The notes below the pieces were generated by a model. That model made no database searches. It worked only from the letters and a program-made list of their open reading frames with translations, and was not told the DNA's origin. Positions 8,492-16,995 of a stretch of 46,270 nucleotides of DNA are shown in pieces. Position numbers and translations under genes: made by a program. The stretch is taken from assembly GCA_003446375.1 (NCBI GenBank), contig DMAW01000055.1:1-46270 (forward strand), in the 5' to 3' direction. The stretch's first letter is position 1. Each line of letters begins with the position of its first letter. Source of the DNA: Eubacteriaceae bacterium. Its GTDB lineage: Bacteria; Bacillota; Clostridia; Eubacteriales; Alkalibacteraceae.

Positions 8492-9748
8492 TTATTTACA
8501 CAAAGCCACCATTACATCATTTACATTTGTTCCGGTAGCTCCGGTGATTATCAAATCTCCACTTGCTTTAAGAGCATTGTAGGAATCGTTCATGTCCAGG
8601 TATACTTCCGGCATGATTCCGGATTTTCTGATTTTTTCAGCACTTGTTCCGTCGACTATCCCACCTGCTGCATCTGTAGGGCCGTCAGTCCCGTCAGAGC
8701 CTAATGAGAAGAATACTGAATCCTCTATCCCTTCCATATCTATAGCAGCTGCCAAAGCAGCTTCCTGATTCCTGCCGCCTTTTCCTTTTCCCATCAACCT
8801 TACTACAGTCTCTCCGCCTGCTATTATCGCACAAGGTATTTTGGGGGAGTACTTGCTTGGAGATTTCTTTTTGGCTTCTTTTATAATAGTCGCCATAAAT
8901 CTACCTGCATCTTTTGCCTCGCACTCCAAATTAGAAGAGAGGATTATTGGGCTATACCCAAGCCTTAAAGCACTTTCAGCAGCAGCCTCACACAAGGCAG
9001 TCACGCTTCCCGTGACAACAGACTCACAGTTTTTTATTTCTTTCGGTGTCTCAATCATTATTGCTTCTTTTAGATTTTCTTCTATCTGCAATCCGTACTT
9101 ATCGATAATCTTTAAAGCTTGCTCTGAAGTTGTGCAATCCGGATAAGCCGGGCCTGATGCTATTGCATCCAATTTATCTCCAATCACATCAGATAGAATA
9201 ATCGAGTATATCGGAGTCTCATTGCATGCAAGGGCAAATCTGCCTCCTTTTACTGCCGAAAGGTGCTTTCTGACAGTATTTATCTCAACTATGTCTGCTC
9301 CACAGCTTAAAAGCTGATTGGTCACATCCATTATGTCTTCTAAGTTAACTCCATCCAAAGGTTTTTCAAACAATGCCGAACCTCCTCCGGATATGAGAAA
9401 TATCACCTGATCGCTGTCACTTAGGCTTTCAACCATATCCAAAGCTTTTTTTGCCCCAAGAGCAGAATTTTCATCGGGTATGGGGTGTCCTGCCTCGATT
9501 ATCTCAAAACTTTGTATTTCGCCTTTTGAATGTTCATACTTGGTAATTACCAAGCCTTTTTTTATTTTTTTGCCCAATACGTCACTTGTCGCTTTAGCCA
9601 TGTTCCAAGCTGCTTTCCCGATGGCTATTACATAAAGGTCTGAATTGAACTTTTTGTTTTCGAGAGCTTTCTTTACTGCCGCTTCAGGAAGAACAGCCTT
9701 TATGGACTCCTCGATTACAATCATTGCATCTTGTCGAACATTTGCCAT
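8492..9748 (-). CDS. glycerate 2-kinase (GckA/TtuD, MOFRL family)
   Basis: Class II glycerate kinase of 418 residues that phosphorylates D-glycerate, normally to 2-phosphoglycerate, feeding lower glycolysis. Family marks are IGKAAWNMAKA with Lys45, GHPIPDENS near residue 88, LISGGGSALF at 118-127, TVRKHLSAVKGGR, and the C-terminal MOFRL portion with GGRNQEAALAAA and SLGSDGTDGPTDAAGG. It is unrelated in fold to the E. coli GarK type but does the equivalent step. An AAGGTGA site precedes the ATG. It lies between the aldolase and garR, with gaps of 23 and 29 bases. Confidence 0.92.
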   Translation of the reverse strand: MANVRQDAMIVIEESIKAVLPEAAVKKALENKKFNSDLYVIAIGKAAWNMAKATSDVLGKKIKKGLVITKYEHSKGEIQSFEIIEAGHPIPDENSALGAKKALDMVESLSDSDQVIFLISGGGSALFEKPLDGVNLEDIMDVTNQLLSCGADIVEINTVRKHLSAVKGGRFALACNETPIYSIILSDVIGDKLDAIASGPAYPDCTTSEQALKIIDKYGLQIEENLKEAIMIETPKEIKNCESVVTGSVTALCEAAAESALRLGYSPIILSSNLECEAKDAGRFMATIIKEAKKKSPSKYSPKIPCAIIAGGETVVRLMGKGKGGRNQEAALAAAIDMEGIEDSVFFSLGSDGTDGPTDAAGGIVDGTSAEKIRKSGIMPEVYLDMNDSYNALKASGDLIITGATGTNVNDVMVALCK

Positions 9749-9771
9749 GTCATCACCTTTATCTATGGCTT

Positions 9772-10665
9772 TTAGATCAAATCTAAATCAGCCAATACCT
9801 TTTTCAAATCTTCCATCTTTTCTTGTGTACAGTGATCGATGGGCTTTACCGGGTGTCCCACATTCAGTCCCATCAAATTCAGGCAATCTTTCATCACGAC
9901 CGGAAAGCTTCCGTATGAATAGGTTTTTCTTAAAGGCACAAGGTCATACTGTGCTTTCAGAGCGCCTTTAAAATCACCGGCAACAAACTTGTCATAAATG
10001 TCTGAAACAAGTCTTGGTGCAACATTAGCTGTTCCGGCTACGCACCCTACACCACCGTACATCAATGTTGCGTAAATATAATAATCTGTGCCGCTAAGCA
10101 CGTTGAAGCTGTCATTATCTCTTGTTGCATCAATATACTCAACTGTCTGAGAAAAATCTAAAGAAGTATTTTTTATTCCAACGATATTTTCTATTTCAGC
10201 AAGCCTCTTCAAAAGTCCCACCGAGATGTTGTTTGTGGTCTTTCCCGGATTGTTGTATAAAATTATAGGCAGGCTTGTTGAGTTTGCAATCGCTTCAAAG
10301 TGAGCATACATTTCCTTTTCAGAAGGATTTATAAACATCGGTGTCAACACGCTAACCGCATCAGCTCCTGCTTCTTCAGCCATCTTTACCGCCTTTATGC
10401 ATTCCCTGGTAGTTATAGCTCCCGTACCGGCATAAACCGGGACTCTTCCCGCTACGTGTCTCACTGTAGTTTCAATAGCTAGTTTTTGGTTTTCAAAATC
10501 AAGTGCATAAAACTCGCCGTTGCTTCCCATAACGAACACGCCGTGAACTCCACCGTCTATTACGTGGTCGATTACTCTTTTAAGACCTTCTACATCGACA
10601 TTTTCATCTTCATCTACCGGCGTAATAATAGGTGGTATTACACCAATCAATTCTTCTATCTTCAA
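9772..10665 (-). CDS. DHDPS/NAL-family aldolase, probable 5-dehydro-4-deoxyglucarate aldolase
   Basis: Class I (Schiff-base) aldolase of the dihydrodipicolinate synthase/N-acetylneuraminate lyase family, 297 residues. The Schiff-base lysine is Lys165 in VGIKNTS and the partner tyrosine is Tyr137 in ILYNNPG. The pyruvate-binding loop is MGSNGEF near residue 47. The start chosen is TTG at 10665, because GGAGG lies 7 bases upstream; the ATG at 10701 has no such site. With GarR and glycerate kinase as neighbours, the expected reaction is cleavage of 5-dehydro-4-deoxyglucarate to pyruvate and tartronate semialdehyde. That step is done in E. coli by the unrelated GarL, which is absent here. A dehydratase/decarboxylase (KdgD) role is the main alternative but would leave GarR without a substrate. 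Confidence 0.85.
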   Translation of the reverse strand: MKIEELIGVIPPIITPVDEDENVDVEGLKRVIDHVIDGGVHGVFVMGSNGEFYALDFENQKLAIETTVRHVAGRVPVYAGTGAITTRECIKAVKMAEEAGADAVSVLTPMFINPSEKEMYAHFEAIANSTSLPIILYNNPGKTTNNISVGLLKRLAEIENIVGIKNTSLDFSQTVEYIDATRDNDSFNVLSGTDYYIYATLMYGGVGCVAGTANVAPRLVSDIYDKFVAGDFKGALKAQYDLVPLRKTYSYGSFPVVMKDCLNLMGLNVGHPVKPIDHCTQEKMEDLKKVLADLDLI

Positions 10666-10705
10666 ATTTATTCCTCCTCCATTTTTCTCACTTAAAGCCA
10701 CTTCA

Positions 10706-12220
10706 TCAGGTTACAGGAGCCGGATTGAACAGGCATAAGGCATTTTCTATTCCCCAGTGATCTGCCCAGGTCTTTTTGCTTCCGCTTGCGACTTCCAGTA
10801 TAAGCTCAAATATCTGTTTTCCTACTTCTTCGATAGTCGCTTCCCCTGTAGCTATTACTCCTGCGTTTATATCTATTAAGTCCTGCCATTTGTTCTTAAG
10901 TACCGATCTGCTTGAAACCTTTATTACCGGCGCCATCTTAAGCCCATAAGGCGTTCCTCGTCCAGTGGTAAATACCTGCACAGTTATTCCTGATGCCAGC
11001 TGCAATGTTCCACACACAAAATCACTAGCAGGAGTGGCTGCATAAATAAGTCCTTTTTTGACTGCCTTCTCACCAGGGGATAGAACATCTACTATAGGAC
11101 TTGTACCTGACTTTGCGATCGAACCAAGTGATTTTTCTACAATATTTGCCAAGCCGCCTTTTTTATTGCCCGGAGCAGGATTCGCATCCCTGTCTACTTG
11201 CCCCATATCCAGGTAGTTGTCATACCAAGCCATTTCGTCTTTTAGCTTTTGGCCGACCTCTTCGTTTATGGTTCTTGGGGTAAGCAGATGGACTCCATCT
11301 CTTACTTCCGATACTTCTGAGAACAAAACCGTTGCTCCAGCTCTTACAAGAAGATCTGCAGCATATCCTACGGCAGGATTGGATGTGACTCCTGAAAAAG
11401 CATCGCTTCCGCCACATTGCAGTCCGATCACCAATTCAGATGCAGGGCACTCTACCCTTTTTCTGCTATTTAGAATCTCAAGCTTTTCATTGCACTTATC
11501 CACAATGGATTTAACCATCTGCTCAAATCCATCTTCATCTTGAAGCATGACTACGTTCTTGCTTTCGACATCCTCAAATAGAATTTCAGGCTGCAGCTTT
11601 TCGCATCCTAAAGCCACGACGACAAGCTCTCCACCAAAGTTCGGGTGATCTGCCAAGTTTTTCAGCGTCCTTATAGGCACTTTAGCCTCCGGAGCATTAA
11701 TAGCTACACCACAGCCATAATTATGGTTTATAGGCATCACTCCGTCTACATTTGGATAATTCGGCAACAAATCTTTTTCTATGATCTCCACTGCTTTATT
11801 TAAAACGCCTTCGACACATTGAACGCAAGTCATTATTCCCAAAAGATTTTTAGTGCCTACGCTTCCGTTTAGATTTTTATATCCCATAAAGGTGTATCCT
11901 TCAAGGGGTGGCATAGTTTTAGGAACTTTAGTTGCAACAGGTAATTCTTGAAGGGGAGGAGCGCTTGGAAGATTAACTTTATGTTCATCTATCCAGCTGC
12001 CTTTTTGAATAAAGTCCTTTGCATATCCGATAACTTCGCCGTATCTTATCACTTCTCCCCCCTTATCTATATCGACAAGAGCGATTTTATGGCCTTGGGG
12101 AGTATCTTCAACTGCCGTCAATCCCTCATTTATGGCCGTGCCCTTTTTGATTCCATCTTCATTGACTGCTATTTCTACGTTGTCTTTAGGGTTCACTTTT
12201 ATAAGTAATGGTTTTTCCAT
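10706..12220 (-). CDS. garD: galactarate dehydratase (GarD/UxaA family)
   Basis: Iron-dependent sugar-acid dehydratase of 504 residues. An N-terminal SAF domain covers about residues 1-75 (GLTAVEDTPQGHKIALVDI). After a proline-rich linker the UxaA-type catalytic part begins near residue 108 with GYTFMGYKNLNGSVGTKN. The segments NHNYGCGVAINAP and VVALGCEKLQPE match galactarate dehydratases better than altronate dehydratases. Galactarate is converted to the same 5-dehydro-4-deoxyglucarate that glucarate dehydratase makes, so both acids converge on one aldolase. It is the first gene of operon B, with AAGGAGC before the ATG, a promoter at 12270-12298 and a putative operator at 12330-12346. Confidence 0.88.
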   Translation of the reverse strand: MEKPLLIKVNPKDNVEIAVNEDGIKKGTAINEGLTAVEDTPQGHKIALVDIDKGGEVIRYGEVIGYAKDFIQKGSWIDEHKVNLPSAPPLQELPVATKVPKTMPPLEGYTFMGYKNLNGSVGTKNLLGIMTCVQCVEGVLNKAVEIIEKDLLPNYPNVDGVMPINHNYGCGVAINAPEAKVPIRTLKNLADHPNFGGELVVVALGCEKLQPEILFEDVESKNVVMLQDEDGFEQMVKSIVDKCNEKLEILNSRKRVECPASELVIGLQCGGSDAFSGVTSNPAVGYAADLLVRAGATVLFSEVSEVRDGVHLLTPRTINEEVGQKLKDEMAWYDNYLDMGQVDRDANPAPGNKKGGLANIVEKSLGSIAKSGTSPIVDVLSPGEKAVKKGLIYAATPASDFVCGTLQLASGITVQVFTTGRGTPYGLKMAPVIKVSSRSVLKNKWQDLIDINAGVIATGEATIEEVGKQIFELILEVASGSKKTWADHWGIENALCLFNPAPVT

Positions 12221-12269
12221 TTTTGCTCCTTCCAGAGTTTATTCATCCTAGAATTTCATCTCTGATTAA

Positions 12270-12298
12270 ATTATATTTGATGGTTATAAAACTTTGAA
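12270..12298 (-). promoter_or_regulatory. candidate promoter of operon B (garD)
   Basis: Minus-strand TTCAAA (12298-12293), 17-base spacer, perfect TATAAT (12275-12270). The weak -35 box suits an activator-dependent promoter. The inverted repeat at 12330-12346 lies 31 bases upstream of the -35 box. Confidence 0.55.
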
Positions 12299-12329
12299 TG
12301 TCACCACTGTATTAAAAACTACTTTAAGC

Positions 12330-12346
12330 TTGTATCAATAGTACAA
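12330..12346. promoter_or_regulatory. TTGTA-N7-TACAA inverted repeat, candidate CdaR operator 1
   Basis: Perfect 5-bp arms TTGTA/TACAA around a 7-base centre (TCAATAG). The same arms and spacing recur at 16996-17012 upstream of operon C. Centred near -75 of the predicted garD start of transcription, it fits an activator site. Assignment to the CdaR protein at 17090-18229 is inferred. Confidence 0.6.
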
Positions 12347-12375
12347 ATGACTTTAACTGTATATTACCGGTCAGC

Positions 12376-12421
12376 AGTGCTTCTACAAGATGATTTCCAT
12401 TGCTTGCGTTATCGAAGCACT
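12376..12421. other. hairpin after tctA2, possible weak terminator
   Basis: Arms AGTGCTTC (12376-12383) and GAAGCACT (12414-12421) pair over 8 bp with a 30-base loop, 17 bases beyond the end of operon C. No T tract follows on the minus strand, so it is at best a weak or factor-dependent end. It may instead be an mRNA 3' stabiliser. Confidence 0.3.
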
Positions 12422-12437
12422 CTCCCAGTTTATTTGA

Positions 12438-13910
12438 TTATGCTGTCTTTGCTGTCTTTCTGTTATCGTAAATTGCATAGATGATAGAAAGGGCTATCAG
12501 CACCCACACTACGTTTCCTATTGGTCTGCTGAAAAACACGCTTAAATATCCGTTTGATCCTTTTAATGCGTCTATAAAGTACTTTTCCAAATCTCTTCCC
12601 AGTATAAATCCAATAAGATACGGCGGTATGGGAAGCCTTATTTTTCCGAACAAATATCCTACTATTCCAAAAAGCAAGAGTGTCCAAACATCAAACATTA
12701 CTCCTGAATTTATGGCATACGCCCCGACTACACACATTAGGATTATTATCGGATACAATCTGCAGTTTGGCACCATTATTATCTTTGATATCAGCTTTAT
12801 TGGAAAGAACATCGCAAAGAACATCAAGAAATTGCAAACCAGAAGCGCCAGCAGTATGGTATTCCATATATCAGGGTTTTGAGTGATAAACAATGGTCCT
12901 ACCTGAATTCCTTGCAGCATAAAAGCTCCAATTAATATAGCTGTTGTGGAATCTCCCGGTATTCCTAATGAAAGCAGAGGTACCAATGCACCACCGGTAA
13001 GTCCGTTGTTTGCTGATTCGCTGGATACCAAACCTTCAACAGCTCCTTTTCCAAGCTCCTCAGGTTTCTTGGAAAAATTCTTGGTTTGTGCATATGCAAG
13101 TATTGAAGCTGCACTTCCTCCTACACCAGGAAGTATGCCCATAAACGTGCCTATGGCACTGGATCTTACTATATTTATGAAATTCCCTTTAAGGTCCTTG
13201 AAAGAGAATTTCTTAACCTTTTTATCCAGAAGACCTCCGCTGACCCGGTTTGTGAGCATACAGGCCTCGGCTTCCTCAAAAACCTGGGATATTGCAAACA
13301 ATCCTATCAAAACAGGAAGCAAAGAAAACCCGTAAATAAGCTCGACTCTCAAAAATTCCGGTACAAGCCTTATCATATTGTTGTCGTTGAAGGTTCCAAC
13401 CAAAGCTGTCATTACTCCTAAGAACCCTGCAAATATTCCTCGACTCATGTTCCCTTTGGAAAGAGCCGCAATAACCGTCATGGCAAATACTATTATCAGG
13501 AATTTTTCAACTGCAGAAAACTTAATTGCCATTCTGGCAAGAGGCGGCGTGAAAAACCACAGTACTGCCAAGCTGAAAAGTCCGCCAAACAAAGAAGATG
13601 TTATTCCAATCCTTAATGCTCTTTCACCCTCTCCTCTTCTAGCCATTGGATATCCGTCAAAAGTAGTTGTTATAGACGATGGCGTTCCTGGTATGTTTAT
13701 CAATATCGCCGGGATCAGTCCACCGCTGATTCCACCTACATAAAGTCCTAAAAGCAAATATAGCGATACATGAAGATCGTATGCATAAGTAAGCGGCAAG
13801 AAAATCGCAAGAGCCATGGTTGCCGTCATTCCCGGTATCGCACCAAAGACGATTCCTACGACTACGCCCATAAGCGCTACCGCTATATGAAGTATTCCTA
13901 TCTCAAACAT
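12438..13910 (-). CDS. tctA: TTT-family large membrane subunit (TctA), copy 2
   Basis: Large membrane subunit of a second tripartite tricarboxylate transporter, 490 residues. It has the GAIPGMTATMALAIFLPLTY motif near residue 23, IPGTPSSITTTFDGYPMA near residue 74 and the mirrored FMGILPGVGGSAASILAY near 259. It keeps the 12-span layout of copy 1 (2498-4006) but differs along its length, so the two transporters are distinct and not a recent duplication. It is the last gene of operon C, 25 bases after tctB2. The context (LarA-family enzyme, CdaR, aldarate enzymes) suggests a sugar diacid or an epimer as substrate. Confidence 0.93.
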   Translation of the reverse strand: MFEIGILHIAVALMGVVVGIVFGAIPGMTATMALAIFLPLTYAYDLHVSLYLLLGLYVGGISGGLIPAILINIPGTPSSITTTFDGYPMARRGEGERALRIGITSSLFGGLFSLAVLWFFTPPLARMAIKFSAVEKFLIIVFAMTVIAALSKGNMSRGIFAGFLGVMTALVGTFNDNNMIRLVPEFLRVELIYGFSLLPVLIGLFAISQVFEEAEACMLTNRVSGGLLDKKVKKFSFKDLKGNFINIVRSSAIGTFMGILPGVGGSAASILAYAQTKNFSKKPEELGKGAVEGLVSSESANNGLTGGALVPLLSLGIPGDSTTAILIGAFMLQGIQVGPLFITQNPDIWNTILLALLVCNFLMFFAMFFPIKLISKIIMVPNCRLYPIIILMCVVGAYAINSGVMFDVWTLLLFGIVGYLFGKIRLPIPPYLIGFILGRDLEKYFIDALKGSNGYLSVFFSRPIGNVVWVLIALSIIYAIYDNRKTAKTA

Positions 13911-13935
13911 TTATTTTCACCTTCTTTCAATCAAG

Positions 13936-14334
13936 CTACGGAAGAGTAATGTTAAATACTATTCCAAACAAATACCAAACCAACAAAGGGGTAAAAACCG
14001 AAATAACCGCAGAAACGATTATTGATTTTTTAGAATGCCATCCTGCGTAGAGCAGATTGAAAAGCATCATGAAAACTATGCTGGCAGGTAAAAAGCTAGT
14101 CCATTCCATTGCAAAAATATAACCCACGAACAATATCAAGCTTCCGAAAAGCTTGACTTTATCGAAACCTTCGATGAAGAAGCATTTCTTTTCGTCCGCT
14201 TTGCATTCCTTTTTCTTTTTCAACTCCTGTATCACTATAGTTATCGCCAAAACCGCCAATATTCCCATAACGATTTTGGGAAAGAGCATGTGTGATGTAG
14301 AGTATGTGATATTAATTTTAAATAAATCAGCCAC
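13936..14334 (-). CDS. tctB: TTT-family small membrane subunit (TctB), copy 2
   Basis: A 132-residue protein with four predicted helices (for example IVMGILAVLAITIVIQEL, a Lys/Glu-rich loop, and a C-terminal LLVWYLFGIVFNITLP). It lies between tctC2 and tctA2, where TctB belongs. It has little obvious similarity to copy 1, as is common for TctB, so the call depends on topology and position. GGAGGAG lies about 6 bases before the ATG. Confidence 0.8.
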   Translation of the reverse strand: MADLFKINITYSTSHMLFPKIVMGILAVLAITIVIQELKKKKECKADEKKCFFIEGFDKVKLFGSLILFVGYIFAMEWTSFLPASIVFMMLFNLLYAGWHSKKSIIVSAVISVFTPLLVWYLFGIVFNITLP

Positions 14335-14359
14335 GAAGTGCTCCTCCTACTTATCTAAT

Positions 14360-14395
14360 AAAGATTCCGCATGGCGAAAGCCACACGAAATCTTT
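14360..14395 (-). other. 16-bp intercistronic hairpin between tctC2 and tctB2
   Basis: On the transcript a fully paired 16-bp stem (three G-U wobbles) closes a 4-base UUUC loop, starting about 20 bases after the tctC2 stop. No long T run follows. Such stems after a binding-protein gene typically protect the upstream mRNA and reduce membrane-subunit output relative to the receptor. That is the likely role here. Confidence 0.6.
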
Positions 14396-14414
14396 AAATG
14401 ATATGTTTATTTGA

Positions 14415-15482
14415 TTATTCTGCTGTAAGCTCATCCAAGCTTGGTGAGTTATTTATCATATTCATTAAGCTGTCTCTCTTGTTGTACATGTGCTCTTTGT
14501 TATCTTCACTTGACAAATATCCTGCTCTAAAGCCCATAGTCTCAAGGTCTTCGATGTATGCCGGATCTTCTGCTATCTCAGCAATTGCAGCGTCAACTTC
14601 GTCTATGATTGACTGCGGCATTCCTTCTGGGTAGAATACGTTGTACTCTTTGTCAAAGACGAATGGCTCGCCATCTAAAGTTATGCCCTGCTCAGCAAAA
14701 GTCTTGTAGTCTTTCCCCGGGATTCTTTCTCCGGAAGTGATTCCTACGATCTTCATCCTGATTTGTGCGTCAACATCTTCTGATACGTACTGCTCAAGTG
14801 CCGTAACATCACCAAACATCAAGTCGGTATTTCCATCCCAAAGCGCTTGGGCTTTTTCATCCGTAGATCCTGAAATGAATGCTTTTACTCTGCTTGATAC
14901 CTCTTCGCCGTAAGCATCATCAACCCAGTTGTAGTAGCTGTTGAATACAAGTTGAGATACACCACCAGCTTCAATTGCTATTTTCACCATCTCATTTGGG
15001 TTTGCTTCAAGCCATTCAGCTAATTCAGCAAGATCATCATATGGAGCATCTGCAGATGCAGTCAAACATGAAAGTTGGCTATATGCAAATCTAGGTCCGA
15101 CTATGAAATTTTCAAGAGCATATCTGTCTTCGTACGCCCCAAAAGCTACTCCAAGATAAGTCATGTCGTGGAACATCATTATCGTTTCGCCGTTTTGCTC
15201 AGTAGTCACGATTTCTTCCAAAGCCCTTGAAGCACCTATAGCATCTACTTTTCCGTTAAAATCAAGCTTTTCAGATAAATACCTTGTTACTGTATCAGCT
15301 GTCAGGTAAGTATCCCCTCCAGTTGAAGTAGAGCCAATTACAACCCTTACACGCTTGCCTTGAAGACTTGCCTCTGCTTCGTCTCCACCATTGTCTCCAT
15401 TAGTGGAACATCCGGTAAGCAACAAGCTTCCTACTAGTGCCAGCGATAAAACCAGCTTAACAATTTTCCCTTTTTTGCTCAT
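14415..15482 (-). CDS. tctC: TTT-family substrate-binding lipoprotein (TctC), copy 2
   Basis: Receptor of the second tripartite tricarboxylate transporter, 355 residues. The signal peptide ends in lipobox LLTGC (Cys25), followed by an Asn/Gly/Glu-rich linker. VRVVIGSTSTGGDTYLTADT replaces the usual early ligand loop, and the C-terminal IIDEVDAAIAEIAEDPAYIEDL is typical. It differs strongly from copy 1, arguing for a different ligand. It follows larA by 82 bases that contain two hairpins, and precedes tctB2 after another strong hairpin. Receptor mRNA may therefore accumulate separately from the rest of operon C. Confidence 0.88.
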   Translation of the reverse strand: MSKKGKIVKLVLSLALVGSLLLTGCSTNGDNGGDEAEASLQGKRVRVVIGSTSTGGDTYLTADTVTRYLSEKLDFNGKVDAIGASRALEEIVTTEQNGETIMMFHDMTYLGVAFGAYEDRYALENFIVGPRFAYSQLSCLTASADAPYDDLAELAEWLEANPNEMVKIAIEAGGVSQLVFNSYYNWVDDAYGEEVSSRVKAFISGSTDEKAQALWDGNTDLMFGDVTALEQYVSEDVDAQIRMKIVGITSGERIPGKDYKTFAEQGITLDGEPFVFDKEYNVFYPEGMPQSIIDEVDAAIAEIAEDPAYIEDLETMGFRAGYLSSEDNKEHMYNKRDSLMNMINNSPSLDELTAE

Positions 15483-15501
15483 TCTTTTCCCTCCTATTAT
15501 T

Positions 15502-15557
15502 AAAAAACTTTATATCGGACTTTATTGTCCGGTTTTTCAGCACAGCAGTAACTGTGC
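15502..15557 (-). other. tandem hairpins between larA and tctC2 (possible attenuator)
   Basis: In transcript order: a hairpin GCACAG/CTGTGC with a 6-base loop (15557-15540), then CGGAC/GTCCG with a 6-base loop (15531-15516), then six T residues (15507-15502). The second stem plus T run resembles a weak terminator that would lower transport-gene expression relative to larA. It could also be a processing signal. Confidence 0.4.
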
Positions 15558-15564
15558 AGATAAA

Positions 15565-16842
15565 CTAAAATAAATTGCCTTGATCATCAAATGACAAGTG
15601 CTCCGGTTCTGATATAATTTGAACCATTGGATTCATCTTTGCTTCTTCATAATAACTCTCAGAAAGCCAGATGTACTCAACATCCAAACTGTTCGAAATC
15701 CTTATGATCCTTGGGTTTTTCTTATCTATTTCATTGCATGTCCTAATGCATACCTGCAACGCCTCTTTATCGCTTTTCATTACCATGGGAATCCTTACGT
15801 TATCCACCACGGTAGATGTAATAGCATTGGGATAAGTCATTTCAAAGCTCATCTTATCAAAGAATCTTCTGGTAGTAGCATGGGCTGATCCAATTCCGTT
15901 GCCGTTGCCATGGCTTTCATCGCTTAGGTCAAGCACTGCAACTTTTTGAGATTTAAGTCCTCCCGATGCATATGGAGTTACAAAGGTCCCTGTAACATTG
16001 GGATCCATCCCTCCACCGCTATAGTTCTTTCCTATCTTGTCACATATCAGAACGTCGCATTCATCAAACAATATCCTTGGCATCATCCTTTTGGCTTCAG
16101 ATAGCAGTTCTGGTTCTGCCTCCGATATGTCCGATGCTTTCAGCACCCTTATCTTGTAAGTCTCATCAAAGGCGTTTTCCAGCAGCGCTATACCGCAGAT
16201 TATAGGCGCTTGATCGAGTATTGCTTTACCGAACATGGGCACATACCTTGACATATGCTTAAAACCTGCCTCGTGACACACCTCTGCGCCTGATTGCTTG
16301 CCCAAGCCTATGGTCATCATCTTCATAAGGCCACTTTCATATGGTCCCCTAAAGCAAGTATGGGGCTTTATCCTGTTGCAAACTATTATGCCATCGGCTT
16401 CGCTTGCATATTTGTCTATCAAGACATCCATGCCCTCTTCATTAACACCGATTTTCACTACTTCCATTGATGATTTGATTTCACATCCCAAATAGTTTTC
16501 TGTCAGGCCATAGCTTTCTAGTACTGACTTTTGACCTTCTGCCGTAGCGCCACCGTGACTTCCCATTGCAGGTATGATGAATGGCTCTGCTTTTTTAGCT
16601 TTTACCGCATCGACAATCGTCTTGGTGATAAATGCAATATTTGCAACCCCTCGGCTTCCTGCCGTTATGGCAATCTTCATTCCCGGTTTGATTTGCTTAC
16701 CAATTGCCTCGCTATAGATTCCTTCTTCAATGAAAGCTTCTATTTCATCCAGGCTAAGCATCGGCCTATCAAAAACTTGCCTCACTTTAAACATCTTGGG
16801 TATGTAAACATCCTTTACCAAGTTTGAAACGATGTTTTTCAA
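15565..16842 (-). CDS. LarA-family nickel-pincer-dependent racemase/epimerase homologue
   Basis: LarA/DUF2088-type enzyme of 425 residues. Residues matching the lactate racemase active site are visible: Arg64 in AGSRG, His96 in GSHGG, His161 in KPHT and Lys174 in GLMKMM. Spacing is close to Arg75, His108, His174 and Lys184 of LarA. Lys174 would be the covalent attachment site for the nickel-pincer nucleotide. Known LarA homologues invert the alpha-carbon of lactate, malate, phenyllactate or gluconate. Here it heads an operon with a TTT transporter and sits beside CdaR and aldarate dehydratases, so an aldarate 2-epimerase or racemase is the best guess (inferred). The cofactor makers LarB, LarC and LarE are not in this window. 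Confidence 0.8.
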   Translation of the reverse strand: MKNIVSNLVKDVYIPKMFKVRQVFDRPMLSLDEIEAFIEEGIYSEAIGKQIKPGMKIAITAGSRGVANIAFITKTIVDAVKAKKAEPFIIPAMGSHGGATAEGQKSVLESYGLTENYLGCEIKSSMEVVKIGVNEEGMDVLIDKYASEADGIIVCNRIKPHTCFRGPYESGLMKMMTIGLGKQSGAEVCHEAGFKHMSRYVPMFGKAILDQAPIICGIALLENAFDETYKIRVLKASDISEAEPELLSEAKRMMPRILFDECDVLICDKIGKNYSGGGMDPNVTGTFVTPYASGGLKSQKVAVLDLSDESHGNGNGIGSAHATTRRFFDKMSFEMTYPNAITSTVVDNVRIPMVMKSDKEALQVCIRTCNEIDKKNPRIIRISNSLDVEYIWLSESYYEEAKMNPMVQIISEPEHLSFDDQGNLF

Positions 16843-16934
16843 TTTGTCACCTGCTTTTCAATAATACGTTTACAATCGTTAATGTTATGACGCGTTTTTG
16901 TGGTTTTCTAAGCAGCTTTTTTAAGCTTGGCTTT

Positions 16935-16963
16935 ATTCTACGTCAATTAACCTCTTTTTAACA
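16935..16963 (-). promoter_or_regulatory. candidate promoter of operon C (larA-tctCBA)
   Basis: Minus-strand TGTTAA (16963-16958), 17-base spacer, TAGAAT (16940-16935). This register places the putative CdaR operator 32 bases upstream, as in operon B. An alternative with a better -35 (TTGACG, 16946-16941) and a poorer -10 (TAAAAA, 16923-16918) overlaps it, so the exact start is uncertain. Confidence 0.45.
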
Positions 16964-16995
16964 TGTCATAGATGCATTAATTTAAGCCGAAATTC

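Noticed and set aside
9772..10665. Dihydrodipicolinate synthase (lysine pathway) assignment
   Set aside because: The fold is shared, but the operon contains no lysine genes and the loop GSNGEF is closer to sugar-acid aldolases.
10666..10701. ATG at 10701 as the aldolase start
   Set aside because: No SD site is in front of it and it adds 12 non-family residues. The TTG at 10665 has an ideal AGGAGG.
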